The translations under genes were made by a program, and so were the position numbers. A model generated the notes under the pieces. That model made no database searches. It was not told the origin of the DNA and saw only the letters and a program-made list of their open reading frames with translations. From assembly GCA_945890595.1 (NCBI GenBank), contig CAMDCQ010000073.1, forward strand, positions 1-10,302: a DNA stretch of 10,302 nucleotides, written 5' to 3'. The stretch is from Chitinophaga pinensis (lineage in GTDB: Bacteria > Bacteroidota > Bacteroidia > NS11-12g > UBA9320). Below are positions 1-8,600 of the stretch, piece after piece. Numbering within the stretch: position 1 is the stretch's first letter; each line of letters starts with the position of its first letter.

Positions 1-60
1 ACCATTCCCAAAAAAGAAATACGCTGAATATTACCCGCTAAACAATCCTTTAATAATTTC

Positions 61-89
61 TTGAAACTAGCTTTGCTTAGCTAAATTTG
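61..89 (+). promoter_or_regulatory. Bacteroidota-type promoter for the ZIP/transpeptidase pair
   Basis: A TTG at 61-63 is followed after 18 nt by TAAATTTG at 82-89, a perfect match to the Bacteroidota -7 consensus TAnnTTTG, with a -33 TTG at the expected distance. The box ends only 5 nt before the ATG at 95, so transcription should begin at or within a few bases of the start codon, giving a leaderless or near-leaderless message. A 5-bp inverted repeat (TAGCT at 68-72, AGCTA at 79-83) lies in the spacer and touches the -7 box; it could be an operator, but it is short. The assignment rests on motif and spacing only. Confidence 0.6.
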
Positions 90-94
90 CACAA

Positions 95-811
95 ATGCAA
101 TTTTGGTGGCTTTTCCTATTATTTTTCTTCCCATTCATAGGTGGTGTTGTGGGCTTGTTAATCCAGTCAGAAAAAACCCGACAGCTTAAACTTTTTCTTG
201 CTTTTAGTGGGGCGTTCCTAATTAGTATCACTATTCTTAATCTAATCCCTGAAGTGTATGAGAAAGCGGGACACAAAGCAGGTTACTTTATCTTAGCTGG
301 ATTTTTTTTACAAATAATACTAGATTTTTTTACCAAGGGGATAGAACACGGACATCTGCACTTTCACGAGTTTAAAAAAGGATTTCCGTATTCTGTGTTT
401 ATTGCACTAAGCCTACACGCTTTTATTGAAGGATTAGGTCTTGGCGGTGGCGCTTTTTCAGAAGCCATTCAGAACAATATGGTTTTCGCCATAGGATTAC
501 ATGAACTACCTGCCGCATTTGCTCTTGCCGTAGTGCTTAAAAGCGTATTCTCTAAAAGCAACTCAAACTATATATGGATTGCTATTTACGCAGCTATGGT
601 GCCCCTAGGAATGCTTGTAGGATCGTCATTAACCAATTATCAGGACATCTTAAGTGGACTTATCGGCCTGGTTATAGGTGTTTTCTTGCATATCAGCACT
701 ACAATCCTATTTGAGAACAACGAAAGCCACACCTACGGTAGATATAAACTCGTTGCCATCTTAATTGGCTTAGGAGTCGCATTGTTGGCGGTTAATCTTC
801 ACGTGCATTGA
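95..811 (+). CDS. ZIP family metal (zinc/iron) transporter
   Basis: A 238-residue inner-membrane protein with about eight hydrophobic segments, the size and topology of the bacterial ZIP (ZupT-like) family, which moves divalent metals such as Zn2+ or Fe2+ into the cytoplasm. Family marks visible: H108-A-F-I-E112-G in the fourth transmembrane segment and H136-E-L-P in the fifth, matching the paired histidine/glutamate metal-binding site of ZIP helices 4 and 5. A histidine-rich loop (H85, H87, H89, H91, then E92) lies between segments 3 and 4, as is usual for metal capture. H199 lies in segment 7 and the C-terminus is also His-rich (LHVH). ATG 95 is the only ATG that keeps the first membrane segment. 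The gene overlaps the next by 4 nt (TTGA), indicating co-transcription and probably translational coupling. The metal specificity cannot be read from sequence alone. Confidence 0.9.
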   Translation: MQFWWLFLLFFFPFIGGVVGLLIQSEKTRQLKLFLAFSGAFLISITILNLIPEVYEKAGHKAGYFILAGFFLQIILDFFTKGIEHGHLHFHEFKKGFPYSVFIALSLHAFIEGLGLGGGAFSEAIQNNMVFAIGLHELPAAFALAVVLKSVFSKSNSNYIWIAIYAAMVPLGMLVGSSLTNYQDILSGLIGLVIGVFLHISTTILFENNESHTYGRYKLVAILIGLGVALLAVNLHVH

Positions 812-1440
812 CCCAAGCACGTAAATTAAAACTCATCATCTATTGCTTGGCACTTGCTGGGTCAATTCTATATTGGATTAAAGTAACCTTCCACACTCCC
901 CCCGAAATTAAACAATTCCCAATTCAGATTAATACAGCTGAGAAAGACACATCTATATTAATTAATGCTGTTGCTTTTTGTGACTCGATGAAGTACAACA
1001 AGGAATTCGTAATCTTAATTGACTTATACGGATATTCTGGCTCGTATCGGTTGTTTGCAGTAAACCTTACAACGAATGACACCCTACTGAAAGGATTAGT
1101 AACACATGGCCACTGCAAACGATCTGAGGGTCGCATGGCACACTTTAGCAATGAGATAGAATCTAACTGTTCTTCTATTGGCCGATATTACATTGGACAA
1201 AAGTACAATGGGAGCTTTGGCATGGCCTACAAAATGCATGGCCTAGATATCACTAACAGTAACGCTTTTGAGCGATTCATCGTCCTTCATTCAGACTCTT
1301 GCGTACCTGATAATGAACAAGAAGATGACATTTGTGAAAGCGAAGGATGCCCAACTGTTTCACCGCGCACTTTGGCCCAGCTCAGCAAACACCTGGATGC
1401 ATCACTTTTACCCGTGCTAGTATGGATTTACTCTAGTTAA
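808..1440 (+). CDS. Membrane-anchored murein L,D-transpeptidase-like protein (YkuD_2 family)
   Basis: A 210-residue protein with one N-terminal hydrophobic segment (about residues 8-24), so anchored in the inner membrane or exported. The body resembles the murein L,D-transpeptidase catalytic domain family (Pfam YkuD_2, PF13645): HGHC at 100-103 followed by SEG, AHFSN at 111-115, CSSIGRYYIGQ at 121-131, a GL-containing segment at 145-146, a buried strand ending in H161, and S178-E-G-C181-P with the presumed catalytic cysteine. Members of this group are thought to act on peptidoglycan cross-links in the periplasm; the exact reaction of this subfamily is poorly established. The start must be the TTG at 808: an in-frame stop lies at 793-795 and the next in-frame ATG is at residue 61. 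TTG overlaps the ZIP stop as TTGA, so expression probably depends on reinitiation. The gene ends 2 nt before the end of the convergent minus-strand gene. Confidence 0.75.
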   Translation: MTQARKLKLIIYCLALAGSILYWIKVTFHTPPEIKQFPIQINTAEKDTSILINAVAFCDSMKYNKEFVILIDLYGYSGSYRLFAVNLTTNDTLLKGLVTHGHCKRSEGRMAHFSNEIESNCSSIGRYYIGQKYNGSFGMAYKMHGLDITNSNAFERFIVLHSDSCVPDNEQEDDICESEGCPTVSPRTLAQLSKHLDASLLPVLVWIYSS

Positions 1441-1442
1441 TC

Positions 1443-3197
1443 TTAATCTACTGTTACCTTATACCAAACTACCTTTTTACCGCTTTGGGCTGGTGCTAAA
1501 ATAGTGTCTTCGCTTACCGTTTTGCGGTACGTAAAATATTTACGTTTCATTCCAGGTATTTTTTCACTTCGGCTGAACGCTTGTAATTCAGCGTCTCTAA
1601 CCTTACTCAAATCACCATCACTTTTTACGATATGACCTTGTGTCATCACGGTCAGTTCTCCATCTTTCAAAGACACATCCATACTTTTTTGCAACGGTGA
1701 ATTAATCGATACAAAACTCTTTTTGTAATAGTTCTGGACTACATCGTCACCTATAAACTTCGTAAAAATAAGATCATCATAATGAAAATAATAGGTTGTT
1801 GTAGTGGTTGTACGACCGTTTGCATCCGTATAGGTGGTAGTTACTATTTCTAAATGCTGTTCCTCTAGAACTATCATAGCATCACCATTTTCATCTAAAC
1901 CACTAAAAGCAATGCTGTTCACATTTAACGCAGCACGTTTTTTAATGTCAAAATAAGCTTTCTCCTCTGGAGTCATTTTAGCTAATTTTTTACTGGCTTT
2001 CTTCTGAATCCGACCTTTTCGATTTTCATTTTTCATGTTATCTATTGCTTTTTCAGATTCCATGATATCATTTACATTTTCGAGTACATCCGCCGTAAAA
2101 TTATCATTAACATTACTAATTTCGTCTAAATTGTCGTTGTCTAAAACAATTCTACTCACACCCGTAGTAGCTAATTTAGCATATACTTGTTCACCATTTA
2201 GTCCTACTAAATTAATATTCCCTTTTTTATCAAAAAGGATATTCATATCTACAAATAAGTCGTTTTCCGGTGTAATATATTGTTCTGTCTTCCCATCTGC
2301 ATTTATTTTTTCCAAGACAAAAGCTGATTTATTGATATCTACCCATGTGGCACGCTTGTTAGATTTCACTTCTGCACGTGTCAGTTCATCTACCACATTA
2401 TTTTTACCCAAGATATATATAGCGCCTTTATCATCAACAGCGAAGTCACGCACAGAGAACTTATCCGACGATTCCTTTATCGTTACGGCATAATTTTTTT
2501 CATAATTGACAATTTCAAAGTCCTTGTCCAACACCCAAAAGGTGAAGTTAAAATCATATGTTCCAATTTTACTCTGCTTGCTACTCTTGCCAAAGAAACT
2601 TTTTCGTTCCTTTTTAATTGGCTCCGCATCTTTTCCAAAAACAACCATGTATTTTTCGTCTTTGGAGAGTGATATATCAAAACTAGACTCATCATACCCC
2701 GTTTTTGCCGCAGGATCTTTTACTTCAGCTACTTTAATAAAGCTGCCTTCCAGTGCCATTTTTTCCACATTAAGCTTAGAATAAAATAAGTACTTTGTCT
2801 TGTTCTTTTTATTTACAAAAGTTGAAAATACATAAAATTCATTTTGGAATTTCACTAATTTTTCAAATGCTAAATTCTTGCCTAAGTGATCAATATCTAA
2901 TTGTTTTTGTTCAATTAGATCAAGATTTTTGTCATACCTCTGGATGTAATATAATGCTTTGTATTGTATAAAATGGATAAAGCCTATAGAGACACCGCCA
3001 CCGGCACTACCAACGCTAAGAGACATATACCCTCCGTTTGGCAGTTCTACAACATCAATAAAACCTCTTCCCTCTTGCTCAAAAAGATCACCATGCGTTT
3101 CTTTAACATTTATCTTGCCCTGAGCTACACTAGTATTGGTACAGACTACCATAAAGAATAGAAGCACACTTATTTTAGCTAATTTCATTTTTTTCAT
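1443..3197 (-). CDS. Secreted protein of unknown function, beta-propeller-like
   Basis: I do not recognise a named family. The 584-residue protein has a Sec signal peptide (Lys-rich start, hydrophobic residues 8-19, likely cleavage near SVA-Q at 24-26) and no lipobox cysteine, so it should reach the periplasm or beyond. Several segments have the form hydrophobic strand, Asp-x-(Lys/Asn)-Gly turn, hydrophobic strand (about 173-187, 249-264, 319-333, 428-445), which recalls beta-propeller blades. A basic, probably helical insert (about 380-422, rich in Lys and Glu) splits the propeller-like part, and a Thr-rich stretch follows at 453-468. ATG 3197 lies 3 nt downstream of the stop of the outer-membrane-type gene, so the two form one transcription unit. 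A second ATG at 3188 (Met4) would give nearly the same signal peptide. The propeller assignment is inference from pattern, not from a recognised domain. Confidence 0.75.
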   Translation of the reverse strand: MKKMKLAKISVLLFFMVVCTNTSVAQGKINVKETHGDLFEQEGRGFIDVVELPNGGYMSLSVGSAGGGVSIGFIHFIQYKALYYIQRYDKNLDLIEQKQLDIDHLGKNLAFEKLVKFQNEFYVFSTFVNKKNKTKYLFYSKLNVEKMALEGSFIKVAEVKDPAAKTGYDESSFDISLSKDEKYMVVFGKDAEPIKKERKSFFGKSSKQSKIGTYDFNFTFWVLDKDFEIVNYEKNYAVTIKESSDKFSVRDFAVDDKGAIYILGKNNVVDELTRAEVKSNKRATWVDINKSAFVLEKINADGKTEQYITPENDLFVDMNILFDKKGNINLVGLNGEQVYAKLATTGVSRIVLDNDNLDEISNVNDNFTADVLENVNDIMESEKAIDNMKNENRKGRIQKKASKKLAKMTPEEKAYFDIKKRAALNVNSIAFSGLDENGDAMIVLEEQHLEIVTTTYTDANGRTTTTTTYYFHYDDLIFTKFIGDDVVQNYYKKSFVSINSPLQKSMDVSLKDGELTVMTQGHIVKSDGDLSKVRDAELQAFSRSEKIPGMKRKYFTYRKTVSEDTILAPAQSGKKVVWYKVTVD

Positions 3198-3200
3198 TTC

Positions 3201-3836
3201 TTAATACTTAATATAATAGCCAAAGCCTGCTGAGAAGCCGCCATAAAATCCGGTTTTTTTCACATCCTCAATTACTGTTGTAGTTCCAGTAGTAGGTACC
3301 GTTTGAGCATATTTAGCTAATCGCAGTCCTGCGTTAAAACCTGCTTGAGCACTAACGCTATTGCTTAATAGGTATTTCCATCCTAAAGTATAAAAGATAT
3401 CTTGTGCGTTGTAGCTGTATGTTTCGAAAGTACTGTTCCTGTTCCTATAGGTTAAGGCTTGAAAAGTCATCTCTGAAATAGCCTCTTTACCACCATACCT
3501 TTTGGCGGTTACCGAAAAACCCATACCCTTAGTAAGTTCTTCATCATATGGGAAAAACTCTAATTCATTAACTAACTTAAACACATCTATTCCTCTATTA
3601 AACTGATAACCTCCACCCAGTTCTAACGAATAAGTATGATTGATTCTTTGCTCGTATGCCAAATCCAAAAAACCTGTTACAATAGAGGTAACAGCAATTC
3701 TAATATCGGCATCTGCATCCGAATTCTTACCGTCATCTAGATACTTTTTAGGGTTACTGTCTGTCGTGGGGAGGTCTTTTTGAGCGAAAGCATTTAGAGT
3801 GAATCCAATACAAAAAAACAATATTATTCGTGTCAT
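3201..3836 (-). CDS. Small predicted outer-membrane beta-barrel protein
   Basis: A 211-residue protein with a Sec signal peptide (hydrophobic residues 4-15, likely cleavage AFA-Q at 16-19), a polar Asp/Lys-rich linker at 20-44 and then alternating amphipathic strands rich in Gly and aromatic residues: about 45-61, 68-80, 104-113, 122-132, 145-157, 160-175 and 196-211. The chain ends in GFGYYIKY, a terminal aromatic residue as in outer-membrane barrels recognised by the BAM complex. The first strand pair (IRIAVTSIVTGFLDLAYEQR) recalls the start of small 8-stranded barrels such as the DUF3575/OmpA-like groups, but I cannot fix the family. It is the first gene of a two-gene unit, preceded by a strong TAnnTTTG promoter, with the secreted propeller-like protein 3 nt downstream. 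A structural or complex-forming role in the outer membrane is inference. Confidence 0.75.
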   Translation of the reverse strand: MTRIILFFCIGFTLNAFAQKDLPTTDSNPKKYLDDGKNSDADADIRIAVTSIVTGFLDLAYEQRINHTYSLELGGGYQFNRGIDVFKLVNELEFFPYDEELTKGMGFSVTAKRYGGKEAISEMTFQALTYRNRNSTFETYSYNAQDIFYTLGWKYLLSNSVSAQAGFNAGLRLAKYAQTVPTTGTTTVIEDVKKTGFYGGFSAGFGYYIKY

Positions 3837-3852
3837 ATTTTTTTTACAATTT

Positions 3853-3886
3853 CAAATTTAAAGAAAAAAACCTAACTAAACCACAA
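3853..3886 (-). promoter_or_regulatory. Bacteroidota-type promoter for the barrel/propeller unit
   Basis: On the minus strand TAAATTTG (3860 to 3853) matches TAnnTTTG exactly, 16 nt before the ATG at 3836. A TTG at 3886-3884 lies 23 nt upstream of it, at the long end of the accepted -33 spacing. The leader is very A-rich (eight A in a row just before the start codon) with no Shine-Dalgarno sequence, as is usual in Bacteroidota. Confidence 0.55.
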
Positions 3887-3890
3887 TTAA

Positions 3891-3909
3891 TTAAAGTCAC
3901 TCACTTTAA
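3891..3909. repeat. Perfect inverted repeat between nuclease and barrel gene
   Basis: TTAAAGT (3891-3897) and ACTTTAA (3903-3909) are exact inverse complements separated by 5 nt. The hairpin lies 27 nt past the stop of the S1/P1 nuclease gene and directly upstream of the -33 element of the next promoter on the same strand. It could be a weak terminator for the nuclease transcript, but the stem is AT-rich and no T-run follows at once, or it could be an activator or repressor site for the downstream unit. The sequence does not decide between them. Confidence 0.35.
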
Positions 3910-3935
3910 ATAAGGCTACTTTTTACTTTTTTAGA

Positions 3936-4712
3936 TTAGTCGTATATACTATTCAGTAAGCCTGCTAGCCTTACTCCTGCTTGCTCGAGTCTTAACTCTA
4001 CCGTTTTTAAATGCCTAAACGAGTATTCATATTTCAGATTAGCATTTTCATCAAAGTCATAACATGCTTTTCGTAAGTCTTGGCTTTCTTGAGCCCAATC
4101 TCTAACGGTAGAACTTTGCCAAGCTTTCACTTGCCATTTCTCTATATTTCTATTTACATGCTTGCCCCACTCCTCATAACTTAACTGCTCATTATCTATG
4201 ATTTCACTATCCCATACGTGGTGCAAATTTGTAGCTTCCCCAAACCATTTCACTTTTATATCATTTCCTCCTTTATCTTCTGCCAAACCTACATGCAAAG
4301 GCTGATGTATATCACCTACCAAATGTACCAATGCCATGATCGCAAATTCTTCATCTTTCACTAATTTAAATTTTTTGGTTCGCAATTCCACAATCAATTG
4401 CTCAATGATGCTGATAACATCACCTTTGGGATTTGGGATAATATCTTCATACCGCATTCCGTCAGGAATACTTACATAATGCCACGAATTCATAAATCTG
4501 TAATTGGTGTCTGACCTTAAAAAGTCCATATAGTTCCCACTCATTTCAAGCGAAAATTTTGTAAGGACTTGGTTAACCTGCTTACTTGCTTTGGCACTAA
4601 GATGTTGTTGAGCTACGTAGCCTACTACCCGATGCCCAGTTTGTCCCCACGCCCATAATTGAACTGCCGCACATAAAAAGACAAGCAGTGTTGATATTCT
4701 AATCAATTTCAT
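3936..4712 (-). CDS. Secreted S1/P1-type zinc-dependent nuclease
   Basis: A 258-residue single-strand-specific nuclease of the S1/P1 family, which cleaves RNA and single-stranded DNA to 5'-nucleotides and can remove 3'-phosphates, using three zinc ions. The signal peptide (1-21) ends LWA, so the mature protein begins W-G-Q-T-G-H, exactly the Trp1 and His6 zinc ligands of P1 nuclease. The remaining ligands can be placed: D63, H78 (SWHYV), H130, D134 and H140 (HLVGDIHQPLH), H164 and D168 (NLHHVWD). All nine positions are present, so the enzyme should be active. The start is ATG 4712; a TTG three codons upstream in the same frame (4721) adds nothing and is less likely. No lipobox, so it is periplasmic or secreted. 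It is transcribed divergently from the ChaN-like gene across 46 nt. A nutrient-scavenging role (phosphate or nucleosides) is inference. Confidence 0.93.
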   Translation of the reverse strand: MKLIRISTLLVFLCAAVQLWAWGQTGHRVVGYVAQQHLSAKASKQVNQVLTKFSLEMSGNYMDFLRSDTNYRFMNSWHYVSIPDGMRYEDIIPNPKGDVISIIEQLIVELRTKKFKLVKDEEFAIMALVHLVGDIHQPLHVGLAEDKGGNDIKVKWFGEATNLHHVWDSEIIDNEQLSYEEWGKHVNRNIEKWQVKAWQSSTVRDWAQESQDLRKACYDFDENANLKYEYSFRHLKTVELRLEQAGVRLAGLLNSIYD

Positions 4713-4758
4713 AAAGTGCAATGATAGAATATCTAATTCAGCTTAACTTCGCTGCTAA
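4713..4758. promoter_or_regulatory. Short divergent intergenic region, weak promoter-like boxes
   Basis: Only 46 nt separate the start codons of the nuclease (minus) and the ChaN-like gene (plus), so both promoters must sit here or overlap coding sequence. The best -7-like boxes each have one mismatch to TAnnTTTG: TAACTTCG at 4744-4751 for the plus gene and TATCATTG (4726 to 4719) for the minus gene. Each ends 6-7 nt before its ATG, and neither has a clear -33 TTG. If real, both messages would have almost no leader. Weak evidence. Confidence 0.25.
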
Positions 4759-5613
4759 ATGAAAAAAACGTTAATTCTTCTTCTTTTGATGTCGACAGGA
4801 GTTTCGCTGCAAGCTCAAAACCTTTCTCCCTATACCATTTACAACGCAAAAGGAAAAGAAATAAGCTATTCAAAAATGATGGCGACACTGGCCAAACAAG
4901 ATATTATACTTTTTGGAGAACTCCATAACAGCGCTTTGGCTCATTGGTTACAAGTAGAAGTAACAAAAGAATTAGCCACGAAAAGAGCGCTACAACTTGG
5001 TGCAGAAATGCTAGAAGCAGATGATCAAAATGCCGTCAATCTTTACCTAACTGATTCTATCGACCAAAAAGGCCTAGATACCTTAGCACGTCTTTGGCCC
5101 AATTATACAACAGATTATGCACCCTTAGTGAATTATGCTAAAGAAAATAAGCTCGAATTTATAGCAACAAATATCCCAAGAAGATACGCTAGATTGGTTA
5201 ATAAAGGAGGGTTTGAAGCGCTAGACACACTTCCAGCTATCGAAAAATCTTATGTTGCCCCGTTGCCAATCGCTTTTGATGCAGAACTACCAACCTATAA
5301 AAGCATTTTAGAAATGATGGGTGAACATGGTACGCCTTCCCTTGTCAAGGCACAGGCTAGCAAAGATGCTACCATGGCTCATTTTATCTTAAAAAACTAT
5401 AAAACAGGAAAGCTATTTATTCATTATAACGGTGCCTTCCACTCAGATTACTATGAAGGAATAGGTTGGTATCTTAAACGACAATCCCCCACATTAAACT
5501 ATTCTACTATCTCTACAGTAACCCAAGCCGACATTACAAAACTAAATGCCGAGCACATAGGAAAAGCAGACTTCATCTTAGTTATAGATGAGGATGTAAC
5601 TACTACGTACTAA
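4759..5613 (+). CDS. Exported ChaN-like protein (haem-binding uptake, Tiki/EreA superfamily)
   Basis: A 284-residue protein of the ChaN family (Pfam Cofac_haem_bdg, PF04187). Marks visible: FGELHNS at 52-58 near the first core strand with E54 and H56, QLGAEML at 79-85, a segment with IPRRYARLVNKGG at 139-151, and IHYNGAFHSDY at 221-231 with H222 and H228. This Glu/His set is shared with the Tiki and erythromycin-esterase-like fold, where some members are metal-dependent hydrolases. Campylobacter ChaN is an outer-membrane lipoprotein that binds haem and is tied to iron uptake. Here the signal peptide (1-18 or so, ending LQAQ) has no lipobox cysteine, so the protein should be soluble in the periplasm or secreted. 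No iron-uptake gene is adjacent, so a haem role is inferred from family only. The gene converges with the mutase gene, 35 nt apart, with no obvious terminator hairpin. Confidence 0.85.
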   Translation: MKKTLILLLLMSTGVSLQAQNLSPYTIYNAKGKEISYSKMMATLAKQDIILFGELHNSALAHWLQVEVTKELATKRALQLGAEMLEADDQNAVNLYLTDSIDQKGLDTLARLWPNYTTDYAPLVNYAKENKLEFIATNIPRRYARLVNKGGFEALDTLPAIEKSYVAPLPIAFDAELPTYKSILEMMGEHGTPSLVKAQASKDATMAHFILKNYKTGKLFIHYNGAFHSDYYEGIGWYLKRQSPTLNYSTISTVTQADITKLNAEHIGKADFILVIDEDVTTTY

Positions 5614-5648
5614 CTTGAAAGGTTGATTTAGCAATAAATAGTTTCTTC

Positions 5649-8600
5649 CTACATATTACGTCTATACTGCCCTCCTACTTCAAATAACGAATTGGTTATT
5701 TGACCTAATGAGCACACTTTACACGCCTCCATCAAAGCATCAAAAACATTACCATTTTGCAGTGCCACATGCTGTATCTCAGCGAGTATTTGTTCTGCTT
5801 CACTAGCATAACGGGTGTTTAAACTGGTTAGTGTATTAATTTGAAATTGCTTCTCTTCCTCTGTAGCTCGAATTACTTCTTTAGGTAACACCGTAGGCGA
5901 ACCTTTGCTGCTTAAGAAAGTGTTTACTCCTATAATCGGAAAATCTCCATTGTGTTTCAACGTTTCGTAATAAAGGCTTTCTTCCTGAATTTTGGAGCGT
6001 TGATACATTGTTTCCATGGCACCAAGTACTCCACCTCTTTCCGTAATTTTATCAAATTCTGCTAAAACAGCTTCTTCTACTAGCTCAGTTAATTCTTCCG
6101 TGATAAATGAGCCTTGCATTGGATTCTCGTTCTTAGCTAATCCTAATTCCTTATTTATAATCAGCTGAATGGCTACTGCACGTCTTACACTTTCTTCTGT
6201 AGGAGTCGTAATTGCTTCATCATAGGCATTGGTATGCAGTGAGTTACAATTATCATATATCGCATAAAGTGCCTGTAGCGTAGTACGTATATCATTAAAA
6301 TCTATCTCTTGCGCATGTAAACTTCTACCACTGGTTTGGATGTGGTATTTTAACATCTGGCTGCGCTCATCTGCACCATACTTCAGCCTCATAGCTTTTG
6401 CCCAAATCTTACGTGCAACTCTTCCTATTACTGCATATTCAGGATCAATACCATTGGAGAAGAAGAACGATAAATTAGGACCAAAATCATTAATATTCAT
6501 TCCCCGACTCAAGTAATACTCTACATAGGTAAAACCATTGGCCAATGTAAATGCCAATTGTGTTATAGGATTCGCACCTGCTTCGGCTATGTGATATCCG
6601 CTTATAGATACCGAATAAAAGTTTCTTACTCCATTATCGGTAAAGTACTGCTGAACATCACCCATAAGTCTAAGTGCAAATTCAGTAGAAAAAATACACG
6701 TATTCTGAGCTTGATCTTCTTTTAAAATATCTGCCTGTACGGTTCCTCGTACTTGCTTGAGCGTTTCCATTTTTATCTTTGCATATATATCTGCAGGAAG
6801 CACTTTATCTCCAGTAAGTCCGAGGAGCATGAGACCTAAACCTTCATTTCCTTCAGGTAAATCACCATCGTATTTAGGTTGTTCGCTCCCTTTTTCTTTA
6901 AAATAAGAATCTATTTTTTGTTGAGTTTCTGCCTCAAGCCCATTTTCTTTAATATAAATCTCACACTGTTGATCGATTGCCGCGTTCATGAAAAAACCAA
7001 GCAACATAGGTGCAGGACCATTTATGGTCATACTCACAGAAGTCATGGCATCAGCTAAGTTAAAACCCGAATACAATTTCTTAGCATCATCAAGACAACA
7101 GATACTAACACCTGCATTTCCTATTTTTCCATAAATATCTGGTCTATAGTCTGGATCATTGCCATATAACGTAACCGAATCAAAGGCGGTACTCAATCGT
7201 TTAGCAGGCATGCTGCTACTCAAATAATGGAAACGTTTATTTGTTCGCTCCGGTCCTCCCTCGCCGGCAAACATCCGAGTAGGATCTTCTCCTTGGCGTT
7301 TAAACGGATAAATACCTGCCGTAAATGGGAATGTTCCTGGTACGTTTTCTTGTAAATTCCATTGCAATACATCACCCCAAGCCTCATACTTTGGTAATGA
7401 AACCTTACTGATTTTTTGATGAGAGAGAGATATGGTTTTGGTCTCTACACGTATCTCTTTATTCCTAACCAAGTAGGTATAAATATCATTTGCATAGGAT
7501 TCTTTGACTTTATCCCAATTATCAATAACTACCTGTAATTTTGGATCAAAATCTAAGGCAATTGTAGTATAGGTTTCCTCTAAATCTTTGATGAGTCTGT
7601 CTGCATCAGCAATTTTAGCTTCTCTTACAGTAGTAATGGTTTTATGTATACCATATAACTTTTGTGCAATAGCAGATTGCTCTTTAGCCCACTTGTCATA
7701 TCCTCTGTTGGTTTCCGCAATCTCAGATAAATAGCGTACACGTTTAGGCGGAATAATAAATATCTTTTCAGACATTTCGTTAGCTGCCACAAGATGTGAG
7801 TCTAAATTGGCTTCCGTCTTTTCATTAATGGTTTGAATAAGTTGAGCATACAATGAATTAACCCCTGGATCGTTGAACTGGCTTGCTATGGTGCCAAATA
7901 CAGGCATTGTTTCAACATCATCTTCAAATCGAACGTGGTTACGTTGAAACTGTTTTTTGACATCTCTAAGTGCATCTAATCCCCCTCTTTTATCAAATTT
8001 ATTCAGTGCAATTACATCGGCAAAATCTAGCATGTCAATCTTTTCCAATTGAGTTGCTGCGCCATATTCTGGGGTCATTACATATAGACTTGCATCACAA
8101 TGATCTGTAATTTCGGTATCACTTTGACCTATGCCCGAAGTTTCTAATATAATCAAATCAAAACCAGCTACTTTCAGTATGTCTTTGGCTACATCAATAT
8201 GCGCTGAGAGTGCTAAATTAGCCTGACGCGTAGCTAAAGAACGCATATAAACTCTATCGTTTCGTATGCTATTCATTCTAATTCTGTCACCTAACAACGC
8301 TCCTCCTGTTTTTCGTTTTGAAGGATCCACCGATATAATGGCTATGTTCTTATCCTTAAAATCCAATAAAAACCTACGTACTAATTCATCTACTAAGCTA
8401 CTTTTACCTGCACCTCCAGTCCCTGTTATTCCCAAAACAGGTGTTTTTATTTTTTTTGCTTCTTGGGTAATTCCTGCAAGAAGTGATTTATTCTCGTTCG
8501 GAAAATTTTCTGCTGCAGATATTACACGTGCAATAGACATTTTATTCATCAAACGAAAAGACTCTTGTTCATCCGTGAGATTTTGGCCTGTAGGGAAATC

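Noticed and set aside
2035..2784. Open frames on the plus strand opposite the 584-residue secreted protein
   Set aside because: Their translations are Ser/Leu/Phe-rich without domain character, as expected for the antisense of a Lys/Asp/Glu-rich gene, and the minus-strand gene explains the region.
4713..4721. Upstream TTG start for the S1/P1 nuclease
   Set aside because: The ATG at 4712 gives a standard signal peptide beginning MKLIRIS; the TTG adds only three residues and overlaps a possible -7 box.
5614..5648. Bidirectional terminator between the ChaN-like gene and icmF
   Set aside because: No stem longer than about 4 bp and no T-run follow either stop codon, so I cannot support a terminator there.
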